Shown here in pieces: positions 33,467 to 45,439 of a DNA stretch of 64,000 nt (position 1 is its first letter; each line of letters opens with the position of its first letter). The notes below the pieces were generated by a model that was not told the origin of the DNA, ran no database searches, and saw nothing but the letters and a program-made list of their open reading frames with translations. This stretch comes from Spirogloea muscicola (taxonomy: Eukaryota; Streptophyta; Zygnematophyceae; Spirogloeales; Spirogloeaceae), in the NCBI GenBank assembly GCA_009602725.1, contig WELB01000028.1:735923-799922 (forward strand). The letters are read 5' to 3'. Position numbers and translations under genes: made by a program.

Positions 33467-36400
33467 TCAGGGCCAGCCGCCGCCGGGCTTCTGCTGCAGC
33501 CAACCATATGAGTCCGACTTCTGAAAGTTCCACTCGTTGTAGCCCCAACGGTTGACCTTCAAAGACCAGAAGAACCAGCCCGCGCTGGTGCCTCCATACG
33601 TCTGCGCAGCAAAATGAGGCCCATCACGGCTTGCCCAGTAAGCGAGCAGAATCTTCCATGTCTAATGCATGTCTTAAACTTCCTTGTCTATTCAGGATGT
33701 TTCTCCACATACGCGTTATCAGTGTCGTGTTGGCCAGTCTTTACAGTGCAGGTACAGCCGTACGGAGCAGCCGCATGTGGCCTTGTAAGCCAGCCTAGCT
33801 CACCTCGAGCTGTGCAGTTCCGAAATCGGCAGTGTCTTGGGATGTGGCTTGAGCATCCCCATACATCGCAAGTGACCACTCGCCCACCATAACCAGATGC
33901 CCTCCCTGCAACATGGGCACTAACACATTCAGCACAAGCCTGCTGCTTTTGAAGAAGATCTGATGGACACAGTGCCTACAACCTCCTCAACACCAACCTA
34001 TCATATGGGTGATGCAGCTGCTTGGCTGATGCTTTGCTTGCTCGAAAACTCACCTTCTCAAGTCCCTTGAGATAGTCAACCGAAGTGGTTCTTGTATAGT
34101 CGATGTTGTATGCTGCGCTCTTATTGGTGAAAGTGCCATCGAAGACGTGGTAGACGTGCGCATCAAAGATGACATTGTTGTACCCCTGCCTCACTGTCAT
34201 GAAGTCCTGCATTCAAGTAACCACAAAGCAGACGGCTAAATGAGCTGGGAGCTCTGCTGATTATCTCTTCAATCGTGAAGTGGCTCTTGCGTGCTTAACA
34301 CTAGCACATCGTGGGCGTTGGTAGCTGATCACATACATCGAAGGCAGAGTCTGGTGAGTCAGTCAACGGCGAAAACGAAACATATGCGCAGGGTGAGTAG
34401 CTCCGAACAATGTCATAAGCCTGCACAGGCACAGGAAGAATTGACATTGAGTAATGCTGACACAGTACGCATTAAGCCCGTCTCCCTGAGTGCTTGCTGA
34501 GCCAAAAAGTGGCCGCGCCCTCGTCCTAAGATTGGACATAACATGTGCTGCTGTGCAAGTCGACTTCACGTGGCGCTGACCTTGGTGTAGTAGTCCTGTA
34601 GTATGGACATTGGAATGTAGTCGCCAAGGGGCTCATTCAACAGCCCAATGCCCAAGAACATTGGCAGCTGCGCATATCTGGAGCTGAGCCAATCGATTGC
34701 ATCAAGGCTCTGAGCGACGTTCTCAGGGAAGTAGGCCCAGTCGGTTTTGCCGTCACGGGCTGCGCTGTGCTCATAGCCGTTCTGGAAACCAAAAAGCAAG
34801 TCAATCACACCGCAGTCAGCAACTGCTTCCCCCAGCTTGCGCCTTTACAACGTTCTTAATGAGCAGCACATGACAGAGTAGACATTGTTTACCTGGGATC
34901 CTGGAGCTGCGTGGAAGCTGATCATAATCCGTACATCATAAAGCTCCGCCCATGCAAATGCTTGGTCAAGGTAGGCTTCTGTGCCAGCGACGAATGGTGA
35001 CTCGTTTGACGCCATCCAATAGCCCACTGGCACTCTCACAGCATTGATGTTCCTTGACTTCAGGTACTGCAAAGAGGACGAGGACATCAACGTCAACTTC
35101 ACTTGGATAGAACAGGACGGACAGAATGTCGCGCAGTGGACGTTGAGGTACAATGCTGCAAATTAGACATGGACTGTGGAAGATGAGCAACTAGCAAGCA
35201 GGAAACGATTCAGAATAGACGAGCACCGCTTTACCTGGAAGTCTGCCTCAGTGATGAACGATGAGTGGTGCTGGGTCATGACAGAAGTGGCATTCTCTCC
35301 CGAGCTGGCTACAAGCTGGTACTCCCCATCCACAATGCTCACCTGCGCGGAGCGGGAGGTGGCGCATCAGCACTCCGTGAGCTTCGTTTGGCTTGCTATA
35401 GTAATTGCTGAGAGCTATAGCAATTTCACAAGGATTTTTCTCTCAACCAGAGATATATGCACAGGTCGATTGGGCCAAAGAGCACATCCTGATGGTAAGA
35501 ATTTGATCATGGATGGAGGGTTCCAAACTCACAGCGTGCCAGTAAAATGCTGTGGGGCCCTGCCAGGCAGCAGGGTCCGTTAGCTGCACAGACGCCGGGT
35601 CGACATCGGCGGTGATGTTGCCGCTAGCTGTGGCCCGGAGGTACATCCCATTGGGCGCTTGGATCATGATCAAGGAGCTATTGTTGGGATTGGCGACGAA
35701 TCGGAAGTCCTCCAGCCCCTGCATGCTCAGCACACTCGAATTGTCCGTCATAATTTATCAGTCACTGGCGCTTGGCTGAAGAGCCGCCGCGAAGCAGATG
35801 GATGGCGAGGGTGCAGAGACGAGAAGCGGAGTCCTACCGTGCTGCCAGCTTGCAGCTGGTCGGCGACGACGAGGAGCCCGTTGCCGCTGTTCATGGACCA
35901 GAAGTCCTCGTTGAACACGCGCAGTTGAAAGACGCCAGAGGGGTCCGTCCTGCGCAGGTTGAACGTCTCCCACCCGCTCGGCGAGTTGCGGTTGCACAGA
36001 ACCTGGCAACCAAGAATGTCGACCTCAGGGCCACGCCCCACTAGCCTAAAAGCGGAGCCACAAACGTGGCCTTTGCAAAGATTGCTGATAGTGATTTAGT
36101 CAACAGTGAAGAAGATGCAGCCCATGAAGCGATGGCAAGCAGCGATGCGCACCTGTGTACCGCCGCTGTTTTCAGCCACCATCCAGTAGCCCGTGTACAC
36201 GGACTGAAGCTGGATCTGTGGGGCACAGAACAAGGATCATCAGATTGCTTTCTCTGCCACAGCGAGACTTCGGAGTCCTGCGAAGACCCAGGCAAGAGCA
36301 TTGCTTGGCGAACCGCAGCAAGCACCTGAGTGCCGTCAATGAGCACGGGCACGCTTGTGAAGAGGTCAGGCTGCATCCAGGCCTCGTATACGAGCCAGCC

Positions 36401-38121
36401 GCCGAGGTTGACGCCCCGGATGGCAGGCACCTGCATGGCCTCGCGCACCGTGAACGTCTCCCACGAGTACGCGTTGGCGCCCCACCGCGCCAGCCACCCA
36501 TCCTGCGAGCAGCTGCCGTTGCAGGAGCAATGCGTAGCCATTTTGCATGTCAGTACTTGCAGGACCCCTGTTAGGGGCACAAGGGCACGGTGCACGCATT
36601 TTGTTTCCTTTGTAAGATTTGCAAGATCATGAGAAAGAATTTACAAGATAGTCAGTGGTACAAATGTGTACTTTAGCAAGCACCTACTCTGCATCGATTC
36701 TCGGAGTGAAAGCGCATAAACAAGAGCAGTTGACAATGTCAAGCGCGGCTTTAGATCCCATAAGTCAGCATATTAATATATGTTGTCATAAGCGGGGCTT
36801 CACTCTGCGAGAAAGAGCAGAAATGAATTCACCTGACAAAGAGGTCGTCAAAGGCCTTGACTTGGATCTGCTCGTCGCCAACAAACTGAATTGTGAAAAC
36901 GGCCGCGGGGTCTGTGTCATCGGATGTGACGCCAATTGTCTTGCCTGAGTCCATGTTGGCCTTGAGCCAAGCGCCGGTGGGGGCCTGAAACATAACCTGC
37001 AAATGGGGAAAGCCCATGAGATACTAGCAAATGAAGGCTTGTGTTCGCAATGGCTCGAATTACAGACCCTTAGTGATGTAGACGGGTCATATTCATAAGT
37101 GACCTGGCCCAGTAGAGCTTACAAAAATCAAGGCCCACGGACCTGGGAAGCGCTGAGCCGGTGGATGGTGAGGGCAGTTGACACAGGAGGCGCAGTGGTG
37201 TTCATGGCCGTGACATACGATGTCCAGTTGGAGGCCGGGTATGCGTCCCACCACGTTGCAAAGTACGTCTCGAGCTGCACCGTGGCGCCGTCGGCGAGGC
37301 CGTTGGACCACCAGAAGGACGGCATGGTGGGCTGGCCAAGGGTGACCGTCGGCGGGCTGCTCGAGCAGCATTGGCCGGTGCAGGTGAAGGGGGCCCCACT
37401 TGGAGCGGGGGCCGGAGAGAGGGAGAGGCTGGGGGCCTGAGGTGGAGGTGGAGGAGGGGGGAGGGGCGCCGATGGCGGCGGCGGCGGCGTTGGCGGTGGA
37501 GGCGGCACTGGCGGCGGCGGTGGCAGCGGCNNNNNNNNNNNNNNNNNNNNNNNNNNNNNNNNNNNNNNNNNNNNNNNNNNNNNNNNNNNNNNNNNNNNNN
37601 NNNNNNNNNNNNNNNNNNNNNNNNNNNNNNNNNNNNNNNNNNNNNNNNNNNNNNNNNNNNNNNNNNNNNNNNNNNNNNNNNNNNNNNNNNNNNNNNNNNN
37701 NNNNNNNNNNNNNNNNNNNNNNNNNNNNNNNNNNNNNNNNNNNNNNNNNNNNNNNNNNNNNNNNNNNNNNNNNNNNNNNNNNNNNNNNNNNNNNNNNNNN
37801 NNNNNNNNNNNNNNNNNNNNNNNNNNNNNNNNNNNNNNNNNNNNNNNNNNNNNNNNNNNNNNNNNNNNNNNNNNNNNNNNNNNNNNNNNNNNNNNNNNNN
37901 NNNNNNNNNNNNNNNNNNNNNNNNNNNNNNNNNNNNNNNNNNNNNNNNNNNNNNNNNNNNNNNNNNNNNNNNNNNNNNNNNNNNNNNNNNNNNNNNNNNN
38001 NNNNNNNNNNNNNNNNNNNNNNNNNNNNNNNNNNNNNNNNNNNNNNNNGCGGCCTGCTGGCCGCCGGCCTGGCTGCGGCGGGCGCCGGCGCGGCCGGTGA
38101 GCGCGGCCCTGCCACGACCAC
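33467..38121 (-). CDS. GH5 exo-beta-glucosidase-like enzyme with fascin-like modules
   Basis: Plant GH5 family (fungal exo-1,3-beta-glucanase-like, with an embedded fascin-like domain), expected to cleave glucosides in the wall or apoplast. Exons from the 3' end: 33467-33601, 33804-33905, 34054-34206, 34337-34420, 34581-34781, 34893-35066, 35235-35342, 35533-35718, 35838-36002, 36153-36215, 36326-36512, 36833-36996, then one ending at 37143 that runs into the gap; phases agree throughout. Landmarks: IRGVNLGGWLVYEAWM, fascin-like part (LQSVYTGYWMVAENSGGTQ, SPSGWETFNL), RVPVGYW, FHAAPGSQNGYEHSAARDG, acid/base Glu in GLLNEPLG, FDAHVYHVFDG, nucleophile Glu in MVGEWSLAMYG, and FFWSLKV. Upstream is a second fascin-like module (VMFQAPTGAWLKANM..., WGANAYSWETFTV) and a proline-rich, Cys/Trp-containing region before the gap. 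The N-terminus, including any signal peptide, is unresolved; 38121 is only the open-frame limit. Confidence 0.9.
37531..38048. other. Assembly gap (518 N)
   Basis: Run of unknown bases inside a GGC/GCC-rich, proline-coding part of the GH5 gene. The true length may differ. Confidence 0.99.
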
Positions 38122-38926
38122 CTCGCAGGCGTGCTCTCTGTGATAGGTGTCAGTTATCGGGACTCAACCGCGTCGGCGTCGGCGGTCTGAGCGTCCTCCT
38201 GCCTCCAGCGTACTTGGGCCTCAGGCCCGGGGGCGTCGGCATCGGGCCGACCAGCGGCGATGGCGGCGGCGGCGGCGGCGGCGGCGGGTCGCGGGGCTGA
38301 GCCGCCGAACCTCGGCTCACTCCAGTGGACACTTTTACGGAAGCGTCGGCTCGAGGAGGCGGAGGAGCAACGCCAGGGGGGGGGGAGCGAGCGGAGGAGG
38401 GAGGCGGAGGAGGAGGAGGGCGGCGGGAAGGAGGCGGCGGCGGAGGCCGCTGCGGCGGCGGCAGCCATGGCGGCTCCTTGCCGGCGGCGGCTGCGCTGGC
38501 CTGCACGCTGCGAGGCGAGGGCGGCGGAACCAGCGGAGGTCAGCGAAGCGCACGAGGCGAGGGCTCACAGCGCGCAGCCGATGCCTCGCCGCAGCGGCGG
38601 CCGGAGCCAGCTCCATTACCTGCAGAAGACGAGCAGCGCGGCGAGGAAGGCCGCCGCAGCTGCAGCGCTGCGTCCAGCCCTGGCGCCGGCAGCGGCAGAG
38701 GCTGCGGGTCTGTCCATGGGGTTCGCCATGGCGGGCCCGCGCTCCTCTGGCTCATGCTTGTGCGGTAGGCCGGTCCGGCCTTCCGGGGTACCGTGCCACT
38801 GCGGTGCAGCCTCTGCTGAGCTGAGCGGCCGCGTCGGCGCGAGGTCCTGCTGCGACATGAGGGTGTAGGCTCCAGCGAGAGGCGGGAGAGGAGGCTGTGA
38901 GTGGCACCAGGCCCTGCGCTGCAAGT
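38122..38926. other. GC-rich region with unassigned open frames
   Basis: A plus-strand frame at 38260-38868 gives an alanine/glutamate/arginine-rich protein of 202 codons beginning M-A-A-A; minus-strand frames are proline-rich. No domain recognised. It may be a 5' region of the GH5 gene or simple-sequence DNA. Confidence 0.35.

Positions 38927-38963
<37 letters not shown>
38927..38963. repeat. Poly-G tract (37 G)
   Basis: Uninterrupted run of G. Length may be an assembly estimate. Confidence 0.9.
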
Positions 38964-38964
<1 letters not shown>

Positions 38965-39984
38965 GCTGGGAGTAGGCCGGCGGAGGTGCGGCGTCGAGAC
39001 GAGGCTAAGCCCTGCTGCAAGAGGAGAAGGCGCGCGGTGCGCAGGAATTGAAATTGTGGACGATTGAAGCCAACACATTGTTCGGGCAAGCGGGCTGAGC
39101 AGCGAGAGGAAGCGGGGAACGAGAATCCGGCTGCCGATCTTAATATAGTGGCAGTGAAAGCCAGTCAGGTGCCTGATTGAACATCCTTGGAGCCATCATT
39201 GGAGCCCAAGGGTAGGGGCTAGGGGGTAGAGAGGGGGTGGCCCTGCTGCACCCTGCAAGCGGGCTGCAAGCAGGGGGAGGAGGGAGGGAGGAGGAGGGGG
39301 GGGGGCGCGGCGAGGGAGCCGCGGGGATAGGGAGGCGGCGGCGGGTCGGGATTTGGCACCCCCCCCGGGGGGAGTGGGGGTGGTGTTTCGGTCGCCCTCG
39401 CACGTGCCACGGCCGCGTCGGACAGGACAAGCCCTCAGGGGCCCGCATGGGGCCCTGCTTGCAGCAGAGCTCCGGCGCCTTTCGGCCTGCTCTTCGGATG
39501 CCCCGCACCCGCATTGGCTCCCCTGCCCGGGCGGTCCGGGCTGTCAGCTCCACGTGATCTGCTTTTACCACCTGAAGCCCGGCCGCCCTGACGGAAGCCT
39601 CCCAGTGCGCGCTGCCCCCACAGGCGGCAGTCCGCTCCCGTCAACGGCTCCTGGTGACAACAGAGAGCTGTCTCTGGGCCAGCAGCCAAAGGCCCAGGGA
39701 AATGAGTGTGCCCCGGCACTGCTCCCAGTACTGCTCCCAGTGCAGCTCCTCCTTTTTTTTCTCCCCGGTTGCGTCCGAAGATGGTCCTACAATCACTGAC
39801 TGTGCCGATGCGACGTGTTCGCAGCGTCGGTGCCATTGGCGGCAGAACGGCGCAAGGATGCTTGGGAGCCAGTCCAAGTCATCAAGAGGCCGGCAAATTG
39901 GGAAGGTATGAAGCGGCTATTACCAAAGTGGAAGCGGTGACAGATGAAGAAGTACTGGAAGTTCTCTCGAAAGGGGCAAGGGCT
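38964..39984. other. Intergenic, no gene recognised
   Basis: GC-rich, with open frames on both strands lacking any familiar domain. Confidence 0.35.
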
Positions 39985-40340
39985 GCAAAGGGCAGCCAAC
40001 ATGGCTGTGAAGGCCAGCCTGGGTGACGCTTTTCCGCCCTCTGCTTATTCGAATCTGCATATGCTGCTAGAGGCTATTGAGCGTTGATTTGCTGAAGTCA
40101 CGAAGAGTAGTTTCCTGACTTTTTGCACCCTCCGGCCCTTCTGTTCAGTCTTCTATGCTGGCCTTAAAAACCAATGCTTTCCGTTGGAAGAGGTTTATTC
40201 TGATAACTATAGCTGGGGGAGTGGTTCACCTCTACGAGACGATGTGAACGGGACTCGTGGCCGTGCTGGCGTGGGAGCAGGCCTGGGTGCCTTCGTACTT
40301 ATGCCATTTTGGCCTTCGTTTGTCTTAAATATACGAAATT
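39985..40340. mobile_element. LINE 3' fragments
   Basis: A minus-strand 3' UTR hairpin scrap lies at 39995-40020. Plus-strand pieces follow at 40120-40200, and a subfamily B 3' UTR tail (CGTACTTATGCCATTTTGGCC, ..TTAAATATAC) at 40285-40335. Confidence 0.5.
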
Positions 40341-41479
40341 GCCCTGGGCGCGTGCAAGGTAGACGGCCACACAACGTGACCCCTGAGGCGAGTCGCGAGG
40401 CGAGGCCTGATTGCTCCAAAGAGCAGTAGACTTTGCAAGTTAGGCGGTGGCTGCAGTAGGCCAGCCCAGGAATATGCATAACAGGTCAGTACCTTTCACC
40501 CAGATGTTAGACGACCGTCCCTTATGTGCAAGGTAAAAGTGGCTTCCGGCTCGGCGGGAAACCATCAATAGCGTAACACCCGGCAGTGTAAGACTCTCAA
40601 AGGGTGGACCTGGGCGAGCGCCCCGTTAGCTCTGAGGATCTGTTGTATGATGTGCTGTTCGGCCTCATGCTCTGCCTCACTCTTCTGATGGCAACGCACA
40701 CCTGGGTATCCCTGATTGTACCCCGTCTTTTGGCTGCGATCGTTGCCCTTGGGCAGGCACTGTGAATGCTTCGAAGTGCTCGCGGTGCCCATCTGCGACT
40801 TCTTGCAGGAGCTCAATAGAAGCGGCATGCAAGACTGACATGCCTGCATGCACGCATGGGAAAATTTGCAGGCATGCCGGTTATGCATGCTCCCTCTCCT
40901 ACTTGCTGCTCACAAATCTGTTCGAGCGACAGAAAAGGACCAGGCTTGCTCGCCATCACTAGCACGACTGACCGACCTGAAGCACTGGCAGGCTTAGTGT
41001 ATGGGAATGGGTCATATAGTAGACGTAGGGCATTAAAATAGAAGCAGATGGATTGAAGTGGCAAGCCGTGGTTACTGTGGTCAATGCAGGTCGTGTATCT
41101 GCTGGGGGAGGCTTAATGAGGATGCCAACTTCTGCTTAGCTAGCTTGCCGTGCTCAGTATAGCCCAATGCCAGCACTACTGTGCCTGAGCACCGCCCTCC
41201 AACCACTGAATGGTGGGAAGAAGGCACCGGCCGCCCAGCTAGCCCTACGTCTACTTGTACATGAGGTTCGTCTGGCCCTACACCGGCAAGAGGATGTCCA
41301 TGTTGCGATGCAAAAGGACCAAACACCCACAAAGCGAGCCTTGATATGAGCGCCATGTGAAGTCTCCACACTTCGAGCACATGGTGGTGACGTAAAGGTT
41401 GTACCTAACTCTTCCCTAGTGCAGCATCGACTCACATTGCAGGACACGCAGTGGGAAGAGCAGAGCAGAGAAAGCTGCA
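40341..41479. other. Intergenic, no gene recognised
   Basis: No coding homology recognised on either strand. Minus-strand frames around 40565-40888 and 41154-41480 look vaguely like transposon remnants but cannot be assigned. Confidence 0.35.
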
Positions 41480-41890
41480 GCACTACTTTGCTACCCCCGT
41501 AGCGATCACCTCCTACCAACCGCCTGGGTCCTCGTTTCCATCCTCTACTTGAGAATATCGCAAGTCTAGGATATGCACGGCGTGAGGACATGCCTTTAGC
41601 CGAGATGGGCAAGCCGGCAGCCTATCTGTCGGTTTTGCGACATCGTGTGTCAGCCTGTTTGCAGCTCAGGCTCATGCTTTGCACCAGAAAGCTGGTCGAG
41701 CTTCAGCTGGTGGCACAAGGGCTTGTCAATTGCCGTCCGGTATTCGGGCATCAGTCAGCGACCTCTACGTGCTGACTCGCGGTTACTGAGCTGGGCTAGC
41801 TTTGCAGCGGGTGATGTACATCTGTCATGTCCTTGCCTTTCGTACTTGGCCACTCAGGCCCTCCATCACTCAACACACTCCACATCCCTT
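41480..41890 (+). mobile_element. LINE subfamily B 3' end, coding to UTR
   Basis: Encodes PRSDHLLPT, then an E-M-G-K-P-A-A-Y-L-S segment, VSACLQ and a terminal [10 protein letters not shown]-stop (about 41760-41791). The UTR ends near 41885 with CACTCAACACAC. It lies about 150 bases upstream of the TauE/SafE start. Confidence 0.8.
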
Positions 41891-42036
41891 GCCGCTTGAG
41901 GTACTCAGAGAACAGCTGCGTGCAGGCGTGGGAGGGCTCTCGCTTGCCGAGTGTCGGGGCTGTGACGTCTTGCACGAGTCGTGCCATTGGGACCGTGAAG
42001 CGAGACAGCGGCAGCCTGCAACAAGGCTGGCCCGCC

Positions 42037-44735
42037 ATGGGCGCCGCTACGGCGGCGGCGCTCCTCCTGATGGCGGCCGCGGTGTTACCACTTGGGCAGT
42101 CTGGCGGCCTCGCTGGAGCGGACGAGCGCGGCAGCTGTGCAGACGACGGCGCCTCTGAGCTCCGCGGCGCCACCTGGCAGCTCCATGGCGGCCCGCCGCC
42201 TCCCTGGCCGGTGAGCGCCCATGGCCAGCTTCGCCGCGAGCCGTCTTGGCGACGTGCTCAGCCATGGCGGCCTGCCCATCTGCTGATCCTTTGCTGCGCT
42301 CCGTCGGCCAGCCGCTGGCGATGACGCCCAGGGTCGTCGCCGCGTCGGTGGCGGCGTTGGCCGGCGGCACGCTGTCGAGCGCCGTCGGGGCGGGCCGGGC
42401 CGGCCTCTTCGTGCCCATCTTCAGCCTGCTCCTCGGCTTCCGCCTCAGGACGTCCGCGGCGCTGTCGCAAGGTGCTCGCCATGGCTGGCCTGCAGCCCAC
42501 CAAGCGACCATGACTTTGTTTGCCTTCAGTAATTCTGTGTCATTTACTCCAGAGCTTAGTTCAGCTTGATAACATTTGAAATTTTGTCAAAGACTTGCGT
42601 ACAGGATTGCTCCTATGTTGCAACGGCCTATCTGCAGGCAATTATGGAGGTTTCTAGCTCTATAGCAGCACGTTGTCCTCCTCAGTCCCTCACTTCTGAC
42701 TTCTCTTTCGAGCATATGCAGCGATGATTGTGGGCAGCATGATACCAAACTTCGCCTTCCATGTGAGGCGGAGGCACCCAGCCCTTGACCGGCCTTTAAT
42801 TGATTACGACATTGCGGCACTCGTCCTGCCAACGCTGCTGCTCGGCATCAGCCTTGGAGTTGCGAGCAATGGGACCGCGCCCGCCTGGCTCATGGCTGCT
42901 CTGCTCACGCCCCTCTTCCTCTGTAAGTCAGCTCCAGCTTCACAGTGACTAACCTGCAGGCATTGCAGATACTTGAATGATTCTGCCGTATGGTCCATAA
43001 GTATGTAGTATCCCTCCAACTTACTCTCGCATGCAAATCAAAGTGGGCAAAGCTTAATCTGATGTCCCGCAGCACACCCAACTCCGTTGGAAGTTTCAAG
43101 GAGATGCTACTGAAATAGTGCTTGCTTGGACGTCCTTTGCCCTGCAGTTATGGCAAAACAAACATATACGCTGGCAAATGGCATCCGCAAAGTGGAGATA
43201 CGGCTGGTTAGTAGACTAAAAATACTACTGTTGTTGCGCAGCTAATAATTTGCAGAGATTCTAGCGATTTTGTATCTGCACATTATTAACACTCTGCTCC
43301 ATGTCTGTAGGGTCCAAAGTGACGATTGCCTTGCTAAAGTCTGCACCGATGTATTGACGCTTCTTATTACTTGGTGGGCCACACTGATGACATCAAGAAT
43401 GTGACTGGAGACGCCTGTCAAATAGTTTTTGAAAGAGCCAGCGGCAGCACCAACGAGGAAGCTGACCAGACAAGTGATACATGCGATTCACCCACAGATG
43501 GACTTACTGCTATAGATGTGAGTGTTTTTCGACATTGTGCTGCTCAAGCTGCTCTTGACAGTCTGATACATTCTTAGTGCACACTCCGCAATGCCACTCA
43601 CTTTATCTGATCAGCTGCGAAGACTGTTGGCCTGACGAAAATCACCAACAATCTCCTGACACCTTTGCAGGATTATGGGTACTGGCCATTTGTGCTGTTC
43701 CTACTTGTGGTGTGGAGCTCCTTCCTTACCTTGCAGCTTCTGCAGGTATGGCTTCTCCAGCAAGTGATGAGCTTCATAAGCCAGGGCCGATCATGCACGA
43801 TTTGGTCCGCTGTCTTGCTCTGAATGTTGATATTAAGAAGCGTCAAGCTTCATGAGGTGCACAGTTTCTTATTAGACCTGCCCACAATCTAGCTTCCAAT
43901 TCGCAGGTATACGCCAGCGAGGCCAGCCTTCGTTCCTGGACTTTGACGGCACTGCAAGTGAGCGTGGTTCAAGATGCTGTGCGTTCAAGTACCTTGGAGT
44001 CTGGTCACAGGCCCTCGTAGGCTGCCTCAGCTCAGCTGTATTGACTGAGAAACAAATTTTACTGTCTTACTGGCGTGTTGACATGTTTGATCACAGGAGT
44101 GCTTTTGTAATTCATTTGTGGATGCCAGATTGATTGCAGGTGCTCATCACTGTGGCAGCCACGTTGGTAAGCATGTTGCGGCGGCAGAAGCGGGCAACTT
44201 TTGTACCGACTGGCGATGCACAGTGGGGCTGGAAGGAGCTCCTAAGTGTCCCCCTGTGCGGGCTCCCTGCCGGCTGCCTGGGCGCGATGCTGGGCCTTGG
44301 CGGCGCAATCATCATACGTCCCACCCTTCTCCAGGCTCACGTCAATTCGCAGGTGTGACATGACTGAAGGATTACAGCACTCTAAGAAGTTGTAATTTCA
44401 TGTAGTCACTTGAAGTCATTGACTGATTCAGTCACAAACTCACATGAGCCAACATCATCAATCTGCAGGTGTGCTCTGCTACTATGGGGTTGTTGATCCT
44501 GCTGTCATCAACGCTGGCGCTTGTGGAGTACGCCATACTCGGGCAACTCCCCATGGACTACGCAGCCTACTTCTTGGGGCTGAGCTTTATTGCAGCCATG
44601 CTCGGCATGCTTGCTGGACGATGGGTTCTGGCACGCTCAGGCTTGTTGCCAGCTGCCACGTTCATGCTCGCAGCCATCATCAGTGCCGGCGCCGTTGTCA
44701 TAGGTGCGTCTCTAAGCCTCTTCACCTTTGCGTAG
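42037..44735 (+). CDS. Sulfite exporter TauE/SafE family membrane protein
   Basis: Plant member of the TauE/SafE carrier family, a multi-pass membrane protein; bacterial members export sulfite or organosulfonates, while plant members are barely studied. Nine exons close in frame to 431 aa: 42037-42210, 42312-42471, 42722-42922, 43148-43210, 43426-43517, 43671-43745, 43907-43957, 44140-44352 and 44469-44735. The N-terminus (MGAATAAALLLMAAAVLPLG) is a signal peptide. Two half-repeats follow. The first has SSAVGAGRAGLFVPIFSLLLGF, RRRHPALDRPLIDYDIAAL and LPTLLLGISLGV. A polar loop (ASGSTNEEADQTSD) comes next. The second has LPAGCLGAMLGLGGAIII, SATMGLLILLSS, LGQLPMDYAAYFLGLSF and AAMLGMLAGR. The last exon reads to a stop at 44733-44735; a GTGCGT donor at 44704 could instead lead to an unseen final exon, since relatives end with a short cytosolic tail. 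The exon 4-5 join is the least certain. Confidence 0.92.
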
Positions 44736-45439
44736 CCAGTGCAGGCTCAGGCTCTCTTCCGCAAGAGTATTCTGAGGTGGCCTGTTGGGCCACGTATAGC
44801 TGCAAAGAAGGAGCTCCGAGGAGTGAGGCGAGATTAAACACAGGGACTTTCATTGGTTGTCTACACATTATGCTTCTCCTGTCGTGGCTCTCTCAAGGTC
44901 GCCAGTACCTGTGCGAGCTTTTCCAGGTTCCACCAGCGGCCTTCGCCAAGAGGAGACCATGAGTTGCAGGTCGGCCAACCTCTAGCAAAAGCTTTGCTGG
45001 GTCTATGCCACCACGCACTGGTCCTATCTTCCTCCTGGTAAGCTGCAGTATAAGCTCAGCTGTTGCCTTGTGGTCATTGGCATTGCTTGTACAAGAAGGC
45101 TTAAATTTTCAGGGAATATTGCAGTCCAAAGCAAGGTCCTTAGCAATCCTTATATTTCAAATTTGTCAGCTCATATTGACAATGCGGAAGGGCTTCTATG
45201 ACTGAGCTTGACGCCAATATGCTGCCCTCTCTCTTTGATCTGCAGGAACCCTTACAGAAACACACAGAAAAACGCAGTGATGCGCAGACTTGCTTGCTTA
45301 AGTAACTGAGGAGCCCAAGGAAAGCAATCTTGCAACCATAAGCCATCATTTGGGCCACAGTGGCTGATGCCACTTATTAAGCTGTACAATACGAGATTGC
45401 CTCTGAAGCTACCAAAATAGAGATTTGCAACATATATGG
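44736..45439. other. Convergent intergenic spacer
   Basis: Lies between the 3' ends of the TauE/SafE gene and NF-YC. No gene or LINE copy recognised. Confidence 0.45.
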
